Of a stretch of DNA of 32,090 bases, positions 22,737 to 30,620 are shown piece by piece; the first letter of the stretch is position 1, and each line of letters opens with the position of its first letter. The stretch covers positions 1 to 32,090 of the forward strand of contig NZ_JAEUMN010000076.1 of NCBI RefSeq assembly GCF_016793225.1, read 5' to 3'. The stretch comes from Phenylobacterium sp. Its GTDB lineage: Bacteria > Pseudomonadota > Alphaproteobacteria > Caulobacterales > Caulobacteraceae. The notes under the pieces were generated by a model. That model saw nothing but the letters and a program-made list of their open reading frames with translations, was not told where the DNA came from and searched no databases. Made by a program: the position numbers and the translations under genes.

Positions 22737-23951
22737 CTACTCGCCGCCGGCCGCAAGCCGCACCGTGGGCGCCTCTGCCTCCAGCAGCTTGGTGATCGGG
22801 CGCACCCCGGTCTCGATCACGGCCAGCTCGGGGATCTCCTTGCCCTGGTGATCCACCTTCAGGTCCTCGAAGCGGCGGGCCTGGGTGAGCACCTGGGTCT
22901 CGAGCGAGCCCACGAACTGGTTGTACCGCGAGACCGCGGCCTCCAGCGCCTTGCCGACCGAGCTGGCGTGACCGCCCATGACCGCGATGCGCTTGTAGAG
23001 CTCCTTGCCCAGGTCGGCGATCTGGCGCGCGTTCACCGCCTGCTCCTCCACGCGCCAGCCGTAGGCCACCGCCTTGCAGAGCGCGAAGAGCGTGCTGGGG
23101 GTCACGATCACGACGCGCCGGTCCATGGCGTCGCTCATCAGGTCCGGCGCGCGGTCGAGCGCGGCGGCCAGCGCGGAGTCCAGCGGCACGAACATCGCCA
23201 CGAAGTCGGGCGAGGCCTCGAACTGGTCCCAGTAGGCCTTGGCCGAAAGGCCCTGGATGTGCCCCTTCACGCTCTGCACGTGGCGCAGCCCGGCGGCGTC
23301 CCGGCCGAGGTCGTCCGTGGCCTCCTGCAGCTCCAGGAAGGCGTTCAGCGAGCACTTGGCGTCGATCACGAACAGCCCGCCGCCCGGCAGCTTCACCGTC
23401 ACGTCGGGGCGGCGGCGGCCCTCCTCGGTGTCGGTCGAGGCCTGCTCCTCGAAGTCGTAGCGGGCGGCGAGGCCGGCGGCCTCCAGCACGTTGCGCAGCG
23501 TCTGCTCGCCCCAGCGGCCCTGGACGCCCGCGCCGCGGCGCAGCGCCGCCGACAGCTTCCGGGCCTCGTCCTGCGTGGCGGCCGAGGCGGCGAGCAGCTG
23601 GGCGATCTGCTCCTTCAGGCCGCCGGTCTCCTCGGCGCGCGCCTTCTCGACCGCCGTCACCTGCTCCTGGAACTTCTGCAGCGTGTCGGCCACGGGCTTC
23701 AGCTGGGCCTCTAGGCGGGCCTGGGCCAGCTGCTCGCGGCTGCGCACCTGCTCCTCGTTCCGCTTGAGGATCTCCTCGGCGAGGCTCGAGGCCTGCTGCG
23801 TGAGCTGCGCGGCCAGGAGGTCGCCGTGACCCTCCACGAGGCGGGCCTTCAGCTCGGCGGTATTGGCCCGGCCGCGCTCGCGCAGCGCCCAGGCGACGGC
23901 GGCCGCGGCCAGGAGCACGCAGCCGATGGCGAGGAAAAGCAGACCGTTCAT
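22737..23951 (-). CDS. rmuC: DNA recombination protein RmuC
   Basis: This 404-aa protein is membrane-anchored by one N-terminal helix (LLFLAIGCVLLAAAAVAWAL). A long coiled coil spans about residues 30-135 (AQLTQQASSLAEEILKRNEE onward), then the RmuC nuclease-like domain: VQGRWGEQTLRNVLEAAGL, RPDVTVKLPGGGLFVIDAKC (a PD-(D/E)XK-type core), VPLDSALAAAL and VIVTPSTLFALCKAVAYGWR. RmuC limits inversions at short inverted repeats in E. coli. It has its own start at 23951 and is upstream of def on the same strand, 72 nt apart. The 118-bp gap to the divergent MFS gene shows no clear motif. Confidence 0.93.
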   Translation of the reverse strand: MNGLLFLAIGCVLLAAAAVAWALRERGRANTAELKARLVEGHGDLLAAQLTQQASSLAEEILKRNEEQVRSREQLAQARLEAQLKPVADTLQKFQEQVTAVEKARAEETGGLKEQIAQLLAASAATQDEARKLSAALRRGAGVQGRWGEQTLRNVLEAAGLAARYDFEEQASTDTEEGRRRPDVTVKLPGGGLFVIDAKCSLNAFLELQEATDDLGRDAAGLRHVQSVKGHIQGLSAKAYWDQFEASPDFVAMFVPLDSALAAALDRAPDLMSDAMDRRVVIVTPSTLFALCKAVAYGWRVEEQAVNARQIADLGKELYKRIAVMGGHASSVGKALEAAVSRYNQFVGSLETQVLTQARRFEDLKVDHQGKEIPELAVIETGVRPITKLLEAEAPTVRLAAGGE

Positions 23952-24069
23952 GCTGTGTTCCTAGCGCGCAGAGTGAGTCGCGGCGAGTCGGGAGTCGACG
24001 GCGCGCCCTCTGGCCACGCCCCGCGGGGCGTGCCAGCATCCGCCGCACTCGGGGGAGGACGCGACACAG

Positions 24070-25314
24070 ATGACTGCTCAAGCGCAGGCCGCGCCATTGC
24101 GCGCGGCGTTCAGCCCGCTGGTCGTCCCCTTGCTGGGGCTCGCGATCTTCATCAACTACGTGGACCGGGGGAACCTTGCGACCGCGGCCCCGCTGCTCAA
24201 GACCGAGCTGTCGCTGAGCGCGTCCGAGATCGGGGTCCTGATCTCGGCGTTCTTCTGGACCTACACGCCCGGCCTCGTGCTGGCCGGCTGGCTCGCCGAC
24301 CGGGTCAACGCCTACATGACGCTGGCCGCGGGCCTCGCGCTGTGGTCGCTCGCCACGCTGTTCACCGGGTTCGCCAGCGGCTTCGCCGTGCTGCTCGTGC
24401 TGCGGCTCGTGCTGGGCCTGGGCGAGGCGTCGGCCTTTCCCTGCTCGTCCACCATCATCGCCCGGCACGTGCCGGCCAGCCGCCTCGGCGCGGCCAACGC
24501 CATGACGCTGCTGGGAGTCTCCCTGGGCCCCGCGGTGGGCGTCTTCTTCGGCGGCCTGTTGATGGCCGAGCTGGGCTGGCGCGGGATCTTCATCCTGTTC
24601 GGGGCCCTGTCGCTCGCCTGGGTCGTCCCCTGGTTCCTGACCACGCGGACCCTGGCGGCCGCGCCGCCACCCGAGGACGCCGCCGACGGCCCGAGCCTGG
24701 CCCGCATCTTCGCCCAGCGCGACCTCTGGGGCGCGGCCCTGGGCCACTTCGCCGTCAACTTCGGCTTCTACTTCATCGTCTCTTGGATGCCGCTCTACCT
24801 CGTGCAGGCGCACGGCTATTCGCTCACCCACATGGCGACGCTGGGCGGCGTCATCTACCTCGTCTACGCGGCCTCGGCGTGGGGCAGCGGCGTGATCTCG
24901 GACCGGCGGATCGAGGCGGGCGGATCGCCCAACGCGGTGCGCAAGTTCTTCTTCGTCGCCACCCTGCTGGTGGCTTCCGCCGGCCTGGCCGCGGCGGCGG
25001 TCCTGCCGCCCACGGCGGCCATCGCCAGCCTGTTCGTCGTCGCGGTGGGCCTGGGCGCGGTGGGGCCGCACATCTTCGCCACCGGCCAGACGCTGGCCGG
25101 GCCCAAGGCGGCGGGCAAGTGGATCGGCGTCCAGAACGCCATCGCCAACTGCGCCGGCATCACCGGTCCGATCATCACGGGGATCATCGTCGACCGAACG
25201 GGCGGCTTCGAAGGCGCCTTCGTGGTGGCCGCGGCGGTCACCCTCACCGGCGTCGTGAGCTGGGGCCTGATCGTGCGCCGCATCGCGCCCCTGGACTGGA
25301 GCGCGAAGGCCTAG
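24070..25314 (+). CDS. MFS transporter, anion:cation symporter-like
   Basis: This 414-aa major facilitator protein has twelve predicted helices. After a short cytoplasmic start, FINYVDRGNLATAAPLL in helix 1 matches the ACS (anion:cation symporter) pattern, and AGWLADRVNAY is the loop 2-3 signature. The family-typical LGEASAFPCSSTIIARHVP segment and central cytoplasmic loop follow (TRTLAAAPPPEDAADGPSLA). Helix 10-12 include AVGLGAVGPHIFATGQTLAG and NCAGITGPIITGIIVD. ACS members import organic acids such as hexuronates or tricarballylate; the substrate here is unknown. It is a single gene, divergent from rmuC and convergent with recR. Confidence 0.88.
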   Translation: MTAQAQAAPLRAAFSPLVVPLLGLAIFINYVDRGNLATAAPLLKTELSLSASEIGVLISAFFWTYTPGLVLAGWLADRVNAYMTLAAGLALWSLATLFTGFASGFAVLLVLRLVLGLGEASAFPCSSTIIARHVPASRLGAANAMTLLGVSLGPAVGVFFGGLLMAELGWRGIFILFGALSLAWVVPWFLTTRTLAAAPPPEDAADGPSLARIFAQRDLWGAALGHFAVNFGFYFIVSWMPLYLVQAHGYSLTHMATLGGVIYLVYAASAWGSGVISDRRIEAGGSPNAVRKFFFVATLLVASAGLAAAAVLPPTAAIASLFVVAVGLGAVGPHIFATGQTLAGPKAAGKWIGVQNAIANCAGITGPIITGIIVDRTGGFEGAFVVAAAVTLTGVVSWGLIVRRIAPLDWSAKA

Positions 25315-25333
25315 GGACCCGGACGGCCCCCCG

Positions 25334-25936
25334 TCAGGCCGGCCGCCGGGCGCGCATCGCCTGGGCGATGGTGCCGTCGTCGAGCCAGTCCAGTTCTCCG
25401 CCCACGGGGACTCCGCGGGCCAGCATGGTGACGCTCACGTCGGCGCCGCCCAGCCGGTCGGCGAGGTAGTGGGCGGTCGTCTGGCCGTCCACCGTGGCCG
25501 GCAGCGCCAGGATCACCTCGCGCACGCCGGCGTCCGTCGCGCGGCTCACGAGCGGCCCGACCTTCAGCGCCTCGGGTCCCACCCCGTCCAGCGCCGACAG
25601 CAGCCCGCCCAGCACGTGGTAGCGGCCGCGGAAGGCCCCGGCCCGCTCCATGGCCCACAGCGCGCCCACCTCCTCCACCACGCAGATCAGCGAGGCGTCC
25701 CGCTGGGGATCGGCGCAGATGGCGCAGGGATCCTGGGTGTCGAGCGAGCCGCAGACGTGGCAGGTCTTCACCCGCTGCGCCGCCTCGGAGAGCGCGTCGG
25801 CGAGCGGCAGCAGCAGTTGGTCGCGGCGCTTCAGCAGGGCGAGCGCGGCGCGGCGCGCCGAGCGCGGGCCCAGCCCGGGCAGCTTCGACAAGAGCCCGAT
25901 CAGCCGTTCGATCTCGGGTCCGGCGGACGCGGCCAA
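25334..25936 (-). CDS. recR: Recombination protein RecR
   Basis: RecR works with RecF and RecO to load RecA on gapped DNA. The 200-aa protein has the N-terminal helix-hairpin-helix ([20 protein letters not shown]), the zinc finger [16 protein letters not shown] near residues 56-71, the Toprim domain ([33 protein letters not shown]) and the C-terminal Walker-B-like segment. The start is TTG at 25936, one nucleotide after the ebfC stop, an unusual start but one that gives the standard N-terminus. It is the last gene in the SRP RNA-dnaX-ebfC-recR cluster, a conserved arrangement. Confidence 0.95.
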   Translation of the reverse strand: MAASAGPEIERLIGLLSKLPGLGPRSARRAALALLKRRDQLLLPLADALSEAAQRVKTCHVCGSLDTQDPCAICADPQRDASLICVVEEVGALWAMERAGAFRGRYHVLGGLLSALDGVGPEALKVGPLVSRATDAGVREVILALPATVDGQTTAHYLADRLGGADVSVTMLARGVPVGGELDWLDDGTIAQAMRARRPA

Positions 25937-25937
25937 G

Positions 25938-26264
25938 TCAGAACTTCGGCATGCCGGGGATGTTGAGACCCGCCAGCGGCCCGGCGGCCTCGCGCATCAC
26001 CTCGGCCTGGGCGGCGTCCAGCTTGCGCTTCGCGTCGGCGTGCGCGGCGACCACCAGGTCGGCCACCACCTCGCCCTCTCCCGGCGCCATGAGGCTTTCG
26101 TCGAAGGTCACGCGGGCCAGCTCGCCCGTGCCCTTGAGCGTCAGCTTCACCATGCCGCCGCCCGAGGTGCCCTCCACTTCCAGCGCGGCGATCCTCTCCT
26201 GCGCCTCGGTCATGCGCTGCTGCATGGCCTGCGCCTGCTTCATCAGGGAACCCAGGTCTTTCAT
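25938..26264 (-). CDS. ebfC: YbaB/EbfC nucleoid-associated protein
   Basis: This is a small dimeric DNA-binding protein of 108 aa, found beside dnaX and recR in most bacteria. Features are the N-terminal [20 protein letters not shown] helix, the conserved [19 protein letters not shown] segment and the C-terminal helix [20 protein letters not shown]. The start is ATG at 26264 (MKDLGSLM); the in-frame GTG at 26273 is less likely. The 1-nt gap to recR and the small gap to the upstream micro-ORF indicate one operon. Exact role (nucleoid structure, recombination support) is not settled for the family. Confidence 0.94.
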   Translation of the reverse strand: MKDLGSLMKQAQAMQQRMTEAQERIAALEVEGTSGGGMVKLTLKGTGELARVTFDESLMAPGEGEVVADLVVAAHADAKRKLDAAQAEVMREAAGPLAGLNIPGMPKF

Positions 26265-26265
26265 C

Positions 26266-26373
26266 TCACCCACTCACTGCGCCGCAGGCGCTCTCGTCCA
26301 CCGCCTGGATCACCAGGCGCGCCAGGACGGCCTGGCGATCCGAAGTCTCTCGCCGCGTCCGCAGCCGGTTCAC
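26266..26373 (-). CDS. Possible 35-aa microprotein between dnaX and ebfC
   Basis: This 35-codon frame fills the dnaX-ebfC gap. It starts at a GTG overlapping the dnaX stop (GTGA) with GGAG 7 nt upstream, and ends 1 nt before the ebfC ATG. The sequence, VNRLRTRRETSDRQAVLARL then VIQAVDESACGAVSG, could form one amphipathic helix. Against it, its DNA contains two tandem perfect hairpins (26302-26319, CGCCTGG/CCAGGCG; 26320-26337, CGCCAGG/CCTGGCG), whose arms could also cross-pair. The gap may therefore be a processing or attenuation site and the frame a by-product. I do not recognise it. Confidence 0.3.
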   Translation of the reverse strand: MNRLRTRRETSDRQAVLARLVIQAVDESACGAVSG

Positions 26374-28181
26374 GCCTCGTCTCCGTCCTCGTCCGGCGGC
26401 GGCGCTTCCGAAGGGGTCGCCTCGGCCGCCTGTTCCAGGTTTCGGATGCCGACGATCTCGGCGCCGGGGAACGCCTGCATCACCTGCTGCACGAACGGGT
26501 GCTGCTCGATGGCGGCGCGCACCTCGCGCTGCTCGCGCTTCTGCTTCTCCCACAGGCTCTCGGCGCCGCCGCCGCCCTGGGCGGTCACGAACCAGCGCTC
26601 GCCGGTCCATTCCTTCAGCCGGCCGACCAGCCGCTGGGCCAGGTTGGCGGGCGCGCCGGGGGCCGGCTCGTACTCGATCGCCCCCGGGCGGAAGCTGATC
26701 GGACGGATGAACCGCTCCACGTCCAGCTTCAGCGTGATGTCGCGGCGGCGGTCGATCAGCTTGAGCAGGTCCTCGAAGGTCTGCAGCGAGGCGACCGGCT
26801 CGGTGGACGGCTGGGCTGCTGCGGGCATCGCCGCGCGCGCCACGGCCGAGGCGGCCCCCCCGCCGCCGGAACCACCGCCCGACGTCGGCCGCCCCGACCC
26901 GGGACCGCCCCCGGCGGGCGACTCGCCGGCCTGGAGGCGCTTCAGGGCTTCTTCCGGTCCCGGCAGGTCAGCCGCATAGGCCAGCCGGATCAGCGCCATG
27001 TCCACGGCGGCCGCCGCGTCCGGCGCGCGCCGGACCTCTTCGTAGGCCTTGAGCAGCAGCTGCCAGATGCGCGCGAGCGTCCCCGCAGAGACCGCGGCCC
27101 CGACCGCCGCCAGCCGCTGGGCCTGGTCCTTCGGCATCACCAGCGCCTGCGGCCCCACGGTCTTGGCCACCGAGGCGCCGTGCGTATGGTCCAGGAGGTC
27201 CATCACCACCTGGTCCGGGTTGGCGCCGTAGCCGTAGAGCTGGCGGAAGGTCTCGATGGCGGGACCCGCCTCCCCGCGCATGATCTGCTCGAACAGGCCG
27301 ATGGTCTGCGCCCGGTCCGCGAGGCCCAGCATGTCGCGGATCGAGGCGGCGGTGACGGTCTGTCCCGGCTCGGCCTGGACGATCGCCTGGTCCAGCATCG
27401 ACTGTCCGTCGCGGACGCTGCCCTCGGCGGCGCGGGCGATCAGCATCAGGCCTTCGGCCTCGACGCGCGCGCCCTCGTTCTCGCAGATCATCTCCAGGTT
27501 CTTGACCAGGACTTCCGGCTCCACCCGTCGCAGGTCGAACCGCTGGCAACGGGAGAGGATCGTCACCGGGACCTTGCGGATCTCGGTGGTGGCGAAGATG
27601 AACTTGGCGTGCGGCGGCGGCTCCTCCAGCGTCTTCAGGAGCGCGTTGAACGCCCCGGTCGACAGCATGTGGACCTCGTCGATGATGTAGACCTTGTAGC
27701 GGGCCTCCACCGGCGCATAGCGCACCGAGTCCGTCAGCTCGCGGATGTCGTTCACGCCGGTGCGCGAGGCGGCGTCGAGCTCGAGGACGTCCATGTGCCG
27801 CCCCTCGATGATGGCGCGGCAGTGGATCCCCTCCTCCCGCAGGTCCAGAGACGGCGCGTGGACGGTGGAGCTTTCGTAGTTCAGCGCGCGCGCCAGCAGG
27901 CGGGCGGTCGTGGTCTTCCCCACGCCCCGGACGCCGGTCAGCATGAAGGCATGGGCGATCCGCGAATGGGCGAACGCGTTGCGCAGCGTCCGCACCATCG
28001 CCTCCTGCCCGTACAGGTCGTCGAAGCTGCGCGGCCGGTACTTCCGCGCGATGACGGTGTAGGCCGCGCCCGGCTCCTCGGCGGCAGGCCTGGGCGCCGG
28101 CGCGGGCGCGTCACCGAACATGTCCCCGGTGTTCGGGTCCCGCTCGGGCGGGGAATCGTCGCGCTCGAAGTCTTCGCCCAT
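26370..28181 (-). CDS. dnaX: DNA polymerase III subunits gamma/tau
   Basis: DnaX is the ATPase of the clamp loader. The 603-aa protein opens with an acidic leader, then YRPRSFDDLYGQEAMVRTL, Walker A GVRGVGKT (83-90), Walker B VYIIDEVHML, the SRC-type motif ILSRCQRFDLRR and sensor 2 SVRDGQSMLDQA. Domain III follows to about residue 415, then a Gly-rich tract (about 419-441) and the tau-specific C-terminal domain. In place of the usual Cys-rich zinc module there is YESSTVHAPSLDLREEGIHC, with one cysteine, as in other alphaproteobacteria. No slippery heptamer for a programmed frameshift is evident. In Caulobacter, ClpXP processing makes the short form. The start is ATG at 28181 or, 9 nt upstream, 28190; neither has a clear ribosome-binding site. 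Confidence 0.95.
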   Translation of the reverse strand: MGEDFERDDSPPERDPNTGDMFGDAPAPAPRPAAEEPGAAYTVIARKYRPRSFDDLYGQEAMVRTLRNAFAHSRIAHAFMLTGVRGVGKTTTARLLARALNYESSTVHAPSLDLREEGIHCRAIIEGRHMDVLELDAASRTGVNDIRELTDSVRYAPVEARYKVYIIDEVHMLSTGAFNALLKTLEEPPPHAKFIFATTEIRKVPVTILSRCQRFDLRRVEPEVLVKNLEMICENEGARVEAEGLMLIARAAEGSVRDGQSMLDQAIVQAEPGQTVTAASIRDMLGLADRAQTIGLFEQIMRGEAGPAIETFRQLYGYGANPDQVVMDLLDHTHGASVAKTVGPQALVMPKDQAQRLAAVGAAVSAGTLARIWQLLLKAYEEVRRAPDAAAAVDMALIRLAYAADLPGPEEALKRLQAGESPAGGGPGSGRPTSGGGSGGGGAASAVARAAMPAAAQPSTEPVASLQTFEDLLKLIDRRRDITLKLDVERFIRPISFRPGAIEYEPAPGAPANLAQRLVGRLKEWTGERWFVTAQGGGGAESLWEKQKREQREVRAAIEQHPFVQQVMQAFPGAEIVGIRNLEQAAEATPSEAPPPDEDGDEA

Positions 28182-28251
28182 GCAGGCCATGTAACGGGAC
28201 GGCAGGTCCCGGCGAAAGTGGGAGGGTTCAGAAAAGCGTGGAAGCTGAGGT

Positions 28252-28345
28252 GGAGACCGGACAACGACCCGAGCCGTGACCCGTTGTGGCTGCTGCCTTC
28301 CGGCCCTGACCAGGTTGGCGGGGCGTTCGTCCGCCGCCGATCTCC
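28252..28345 (-). ncRNA. ffs: Bacterial small SRP RNA (4.5S RNA)
   Basis: Read on the minus strand, the core AGGGCCGGAAGGCAGCAGCC is the SRP RNA helix 8 with the GGAA tetraloop that binds Ffh. The ends pair perfectly: GGAGATCGG at the 5' end with CCGGTCTCC at the 3' end (9 bp, one G-U). The 94-nt length fits the small bacterial type. It lies 70 nt upstream of dnaX, the classical location. It guides membrane proteins to FtsY and SecYEG with Ffh. Confidence 0.95.
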
Positions 28346-28352
28346 GCGGCGG

Positions 28353-28382
28353 CATATGGCCCATGGGGCGCGCGGCGGCAAG
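28353..28382 (-). promoter_or_regulatory. Candidate promoter of the SRP RNA
   Basis: On the minus strand, CTTGCC (28377-28382) and CATATG (28353-28358) are separated by 18 nt and lie 8 nt before the predicted 5' end of the SRP RNA at 28345. The spacing is right for a vegetative sigma factor, and CTTGCC fits the Caulobacter-type -35. It may also drive dnaX, ebfC and recR. Confidence 0.45.
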
Positions 28383-28427
28383 GGGGCGTGGTGGCGCACG
28401 CCCCGGCAAACAGGCTAGGCAGGGACC

Positions 28428-29399
28428 ATGCTTCGCCGTGTCGTCCGCTGGGTCCTCATGCTTCTCGCCCTCCTCGCCGTCGCGTGGGGCTCCGTCGCCG
28501 TCGCCGCCGAGGTGATCAGCCGCCTTCCCAAGGCCAGGGGCGAGATGGTCGACATCGGCGGCCGTCAGCTGCGGCTGGTCTGCGAGGGCGCGAAGGGCGC
28601 CAGCCCCACCGTCTGGATGGAGTCGGGGGCGTTCAGCGGCGCGGCGGACTTCGCCGCGATCCAGCAGAAGCTGGCGGCCAGGGGGCTCCGGTCGTGCGCC
28701 TACGACCGCGCGGGCATGGGGTACTCGGACCCGGGGCCCCGCCCCCGGGACGGCGACGCGATCGTCGCCGACATGAAGGCGCTGATGGCCGCGTCCGGCG
28801 AGACGGGCCCCTATGTCCTGATGGGCCACTCCATGGCGGGGCTGTACCTGCGCCAGTTCGCGGCCGCGAACCCGCAACAGGTCGTGGGCCTGGTCCTGCT
28901 CGACGCGGTGACGCCCGAGATGGTGGAGCGCCCGGAGGCCGAGCGGTTCGCCGCCGCGATGGAGCGGATCGCCCAGTTCGGCGCCGTCGCCGGGAGCCTC
29001 GGCCTGACCAAGCCCCTCTACTGGTGGGGCGACCGCATCGGCCTGCCGCCGCAGGGACGCGCGGAGAAGAGACGGGGGTTCATCTCCGGACGGCAGAGCC
29101 GCAACGCCTACGCCGAGGTCCGGGGCTGGCGCGCTGCGGCGGCCCAGGCCGCGGCGGCCGGGCCGCTGCGCCCGGAATGGCCCGTCGCCGTCATCACCGC
29201 CGGCCCTCGCACCGCGCAGATGTCGATGTGGGACGAGGTCCGCCAGGCGCCCGCGCGGGGGTCGCGCTTCCCCATGCTGCGGGCGCTGCCCGAGGCCAAC
29301 CACCGCACCATGCTGGGGCTCGTCCACGGCGACGCGGCGGTGGACGGGGTCGAACACGTGCTGCGCCACGCGGCGGGACGCGCGGCCGCGGCGCCCTGA
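28428..29399 (+). CDS. Alpha/beta hydrolase with N-terminal membrane anchor
   Basis: This 323-aa enzyme has an uncleaved-looking N-terminal helix (VVRWVLMLLALLAVAWGSVAV), then the alpha/beta-hydrolase core. YDRAGMGYSDPG provides the strand-4 motif, GHSMAG near residue 134 holds the nucleophilic serine, LLDAVTPEM is the usual strand-6 segment, and NHRTML near residue 296 contains the likely catalytic histidine. The acid is probably D in the LLDAV region or later. The helical cap follows residue 150. A periplasmic, membrane-anchored esterase is likely; the substrate is unknown. It is divergent from the SRP RNA and followed by a 54-aa ORF. Confidence 0.84.
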   Translation: MLRRVVRWVLMLLALLAVAWGSVAVAAEVISRLPKARGEMVDIGGRQLRLVCEGAKGASPTVWMESGAFSGAADFAAIQQKLAARGLRSCAYDRAGMGYSDPGPRPRDGDAIVADMKALMAASGETGPYVLMGHSMAGLYLRQFAAANPQQVVGLVLLDAVTPEMVERPEAERFAAAMERIAQFGAVAGSLGLTKPLYWWGDRIGLPPQGRAEKRRGFISGRQSRNAYAEVRGWRAAAAQAAAAGPLRPEWPVAVITAGPRTAQMSMWDEVRQAPARGSRFPMLRALPEANHRTMLGLVHGDAAVDGVEHVLRHAAGRAAAAP

Positions 29400-29442
29400 C
29401 GGAGGCGGACGCACAGCGTCGCCCGCCGTGCTAAGGTGGCGC

Positions 29443-29607
29443 ATGACCCAGCCCCCGGACGACGCGCCCGAGACCCCGATGCAGCGCGCGCTGCGGCTCA
29501 AGACGGCGGCCCTTCAGGCCAAGCCGCAGCCCCCGGGCGGACGCGGCGCCAAGCGACCCGCCTCGGGCATCGCCGCCGGCGCGTCGAAACCCTGGATGAA
29601 GCGCTAG
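29443..29607 (+). CDS. 54-aa basic protein, hypothetical
   Basis: This short ORF begins with ATG after AAGG at 6 nt spacing and encodes an acidic start (MTQPPDDAPETPM), one helix (QRALRLKTAALQAKPQ) and a basic, Gly/Pro-rich tail ending SKPWMKR. The tail with a KPWM(K/R)R end is a pattern I associate with small conserved alphaproteobacterial proteins of unknown role, but I cannot name the family. It is cytosolic with no membrane segment. The gap of 43 nt from the hydrolase stop allows co-transcription. The ribosome-binding site and sensible composition support it; length limits certainty. Confidence 0.6.
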   Translation: MTQPPDDAPETPMQRALRLKTAALQAKPQPPGGRGAKRPASGIAAGASKPWMKR

Positions 29608-29658
29608 GGTCCGGACCCAAGATCCGGGCAGAATCCGGGTCCCGGCATTCGCCGGGAC
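29607..29658. terminator. Palindromes between convergent genes, possible bidirectional terminator
   Basis: GGGTCCGGACCC (29607-29618) is a perfect 12-bp palindrome. GTCCCGGC-ATTC-GCCGGGAC (29639-29658) is a perfect 8-bp hairpin. Between them ATCCGGG occurs twice. They lie between the 54-aa gene and the convergent enoyl-CoA hydratase. There is no T-tract, so a terminator role is inference; the hairpin also looks like a fragment of a dispersed repeat. Confidence 0.4.
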
Positions 29659-29703
29659 GGTCGGAAGCTGTCGAAATCGCCGATATCGAACCGAGTTTGA
29701 ACC

Positions 29704-30486
29704 CTAGGCGCCGCGGAAGGCGGGCGTCCGCTTCTCGTTGAAGCTGGCGACACCCTCGCGGCGATCCTGCGTCGTGAAGAGGTGGTTGTAGACGGTCAGC
29801 TCCAGGTCCATCGCCTGCTTCAGGTCGAGGTCCTGGCCGCCATGCACTACCCGCTTGGCGCCGCGGACCGACAGCGGCGCCTTGCTGGCGATCAGCCGCG
29901 CCACGGAGAGGACCGTGTCCATCAGGGCGTCCGCCGGGACGACATCGCTGACGAGACCCCATTCGAGCGCCTTCTCGGCCGCGAACGGCGTGGCGGTGGT
30001 GAGGATCTCGATGGCCCGGCGCGGACCGACAGCACGCGTCAGCAGCTGCGTGCCGCCGAGGCCCGGCAGGATTCCCAGGCCCGCCTCGGGCAGGCCGAAG
30101 CGGGCGCCCTCGGCGGCGTAGGCGAAGTCGCACGCCAGGGTCATTTCGCAGCCGCCGCCCATGGCGGCGCCCTGCACCGCGGCGATCACCGGAACCGGAC
30201 AGGCGAGCTGGGCCCGGATCATCGCCTCGAAGAGGCGGTGCTGCTCGGCCCAGGCCTCGTCGGTCATGCCGTTGCGCTCCTTGAGGTCGGCGCCGGCCTG
30301 GAAGTGCCGGCCCTCTCCGGCCAGGATCACGCACCGCAGCGCCTCGTCGGCCCGCAGCCGGCTCCAGACGTCCAGCAGCTCGCGGCCCATCTGCGTCGAG
30401 AGCGCGTTCGCCACCTCGGGCCGCGCGAAGGTGATGACCGTGATCCCCGGCTCGGGCGTGGTCACCTTGATCGTCTCGTAGTTCAT
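29704..30486 (-). CDS. Enoyl-CoA hydratase/isomerase family protein
   Basis: This 260-aa crotonase-fold protein would hydrate a 2-enoyl-CoA. The oxyanion-hole segments are present: AGEGRHFQAGADLKE near residue 58 and AVQGAAMGGGCEMTLACDF near residue 104. The second catalytic region is FGLPEAGLGILPGLGGTQLL near residue 131, where a glutamate is retained in PEAGLG, as expected for a true hydratase. The C-terminal trimer helix ends AFNEK-like SFNEKRTPAFRG. It is followed upstream by a 75-bp repeat and an acyl-CoA dehydrogenase on the same strand, suggesting joint use in acyl-CoA degradation. Confidence 0.9.
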   Translation of the reverse strand: MNYETIKVTTPEPGITVITFARPEVANALSTQMGRELLDVWSRLRADEALRCVILAGEGRHFQAGADLKERNGMTDEAWAEQHRLFEAMIRAQLACPVPVIAAVQGAAMGGGCEMTLACDFAYAAEGARFGLPEAGLGILPGLGGTQLLTRAVGPRRAIEILTTATPFAAEKALEWGLVSDVVPADALMDTVLSVARLIASKAPLSVRGAKRVVHGGQDLDLKQAMDLELTVYNHLFTTQDRREGVASFNEKRTPAFRGA

Positions 30487-30523
30487 CGCCTCACCCCCTG
30501 CGCGCCGCAGGCGCTGTCGCTAG

Positions 30524-30598
30524 CAACCGCGGAAGACGCGGAAAAAGGCGGAAGGAGTCCAGCACGCTTTCCGCGCCATTCCGCGTCTTCCGCGGTTG
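30524..30598. mobile_element. 75-bp MITE-like element with perfect 20-bp terminal inverted repeats
   Basis: CAACCGCGGAAGACGCGGAA (30524-30543) and its exact reverse complement (30579-30598) bound 35 bp that contain another CGGAA/TTCCG pair. GCGGAA recurs at 30529, 30538 and 30548, near 9-bp spacing. It lies between the acyl-CoA dehydrogenase and hydratase genes and contains no gene. The pattern AACC-x-CGGA-xx-AC-x-CGGA also occurs before the GxxExxxY gene at 31832. I see no target-site duplication. Confidence 0.75.
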
Positions 30599-30620
30599 AA
30601 TTTCCATGGACGCCGCCGCG

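Noticed and set aside
26370-28181. Programmed frameshift site in dnaX
   Set aside because: I see no A- or T-rich slippery heptamer in this high-GC gene.
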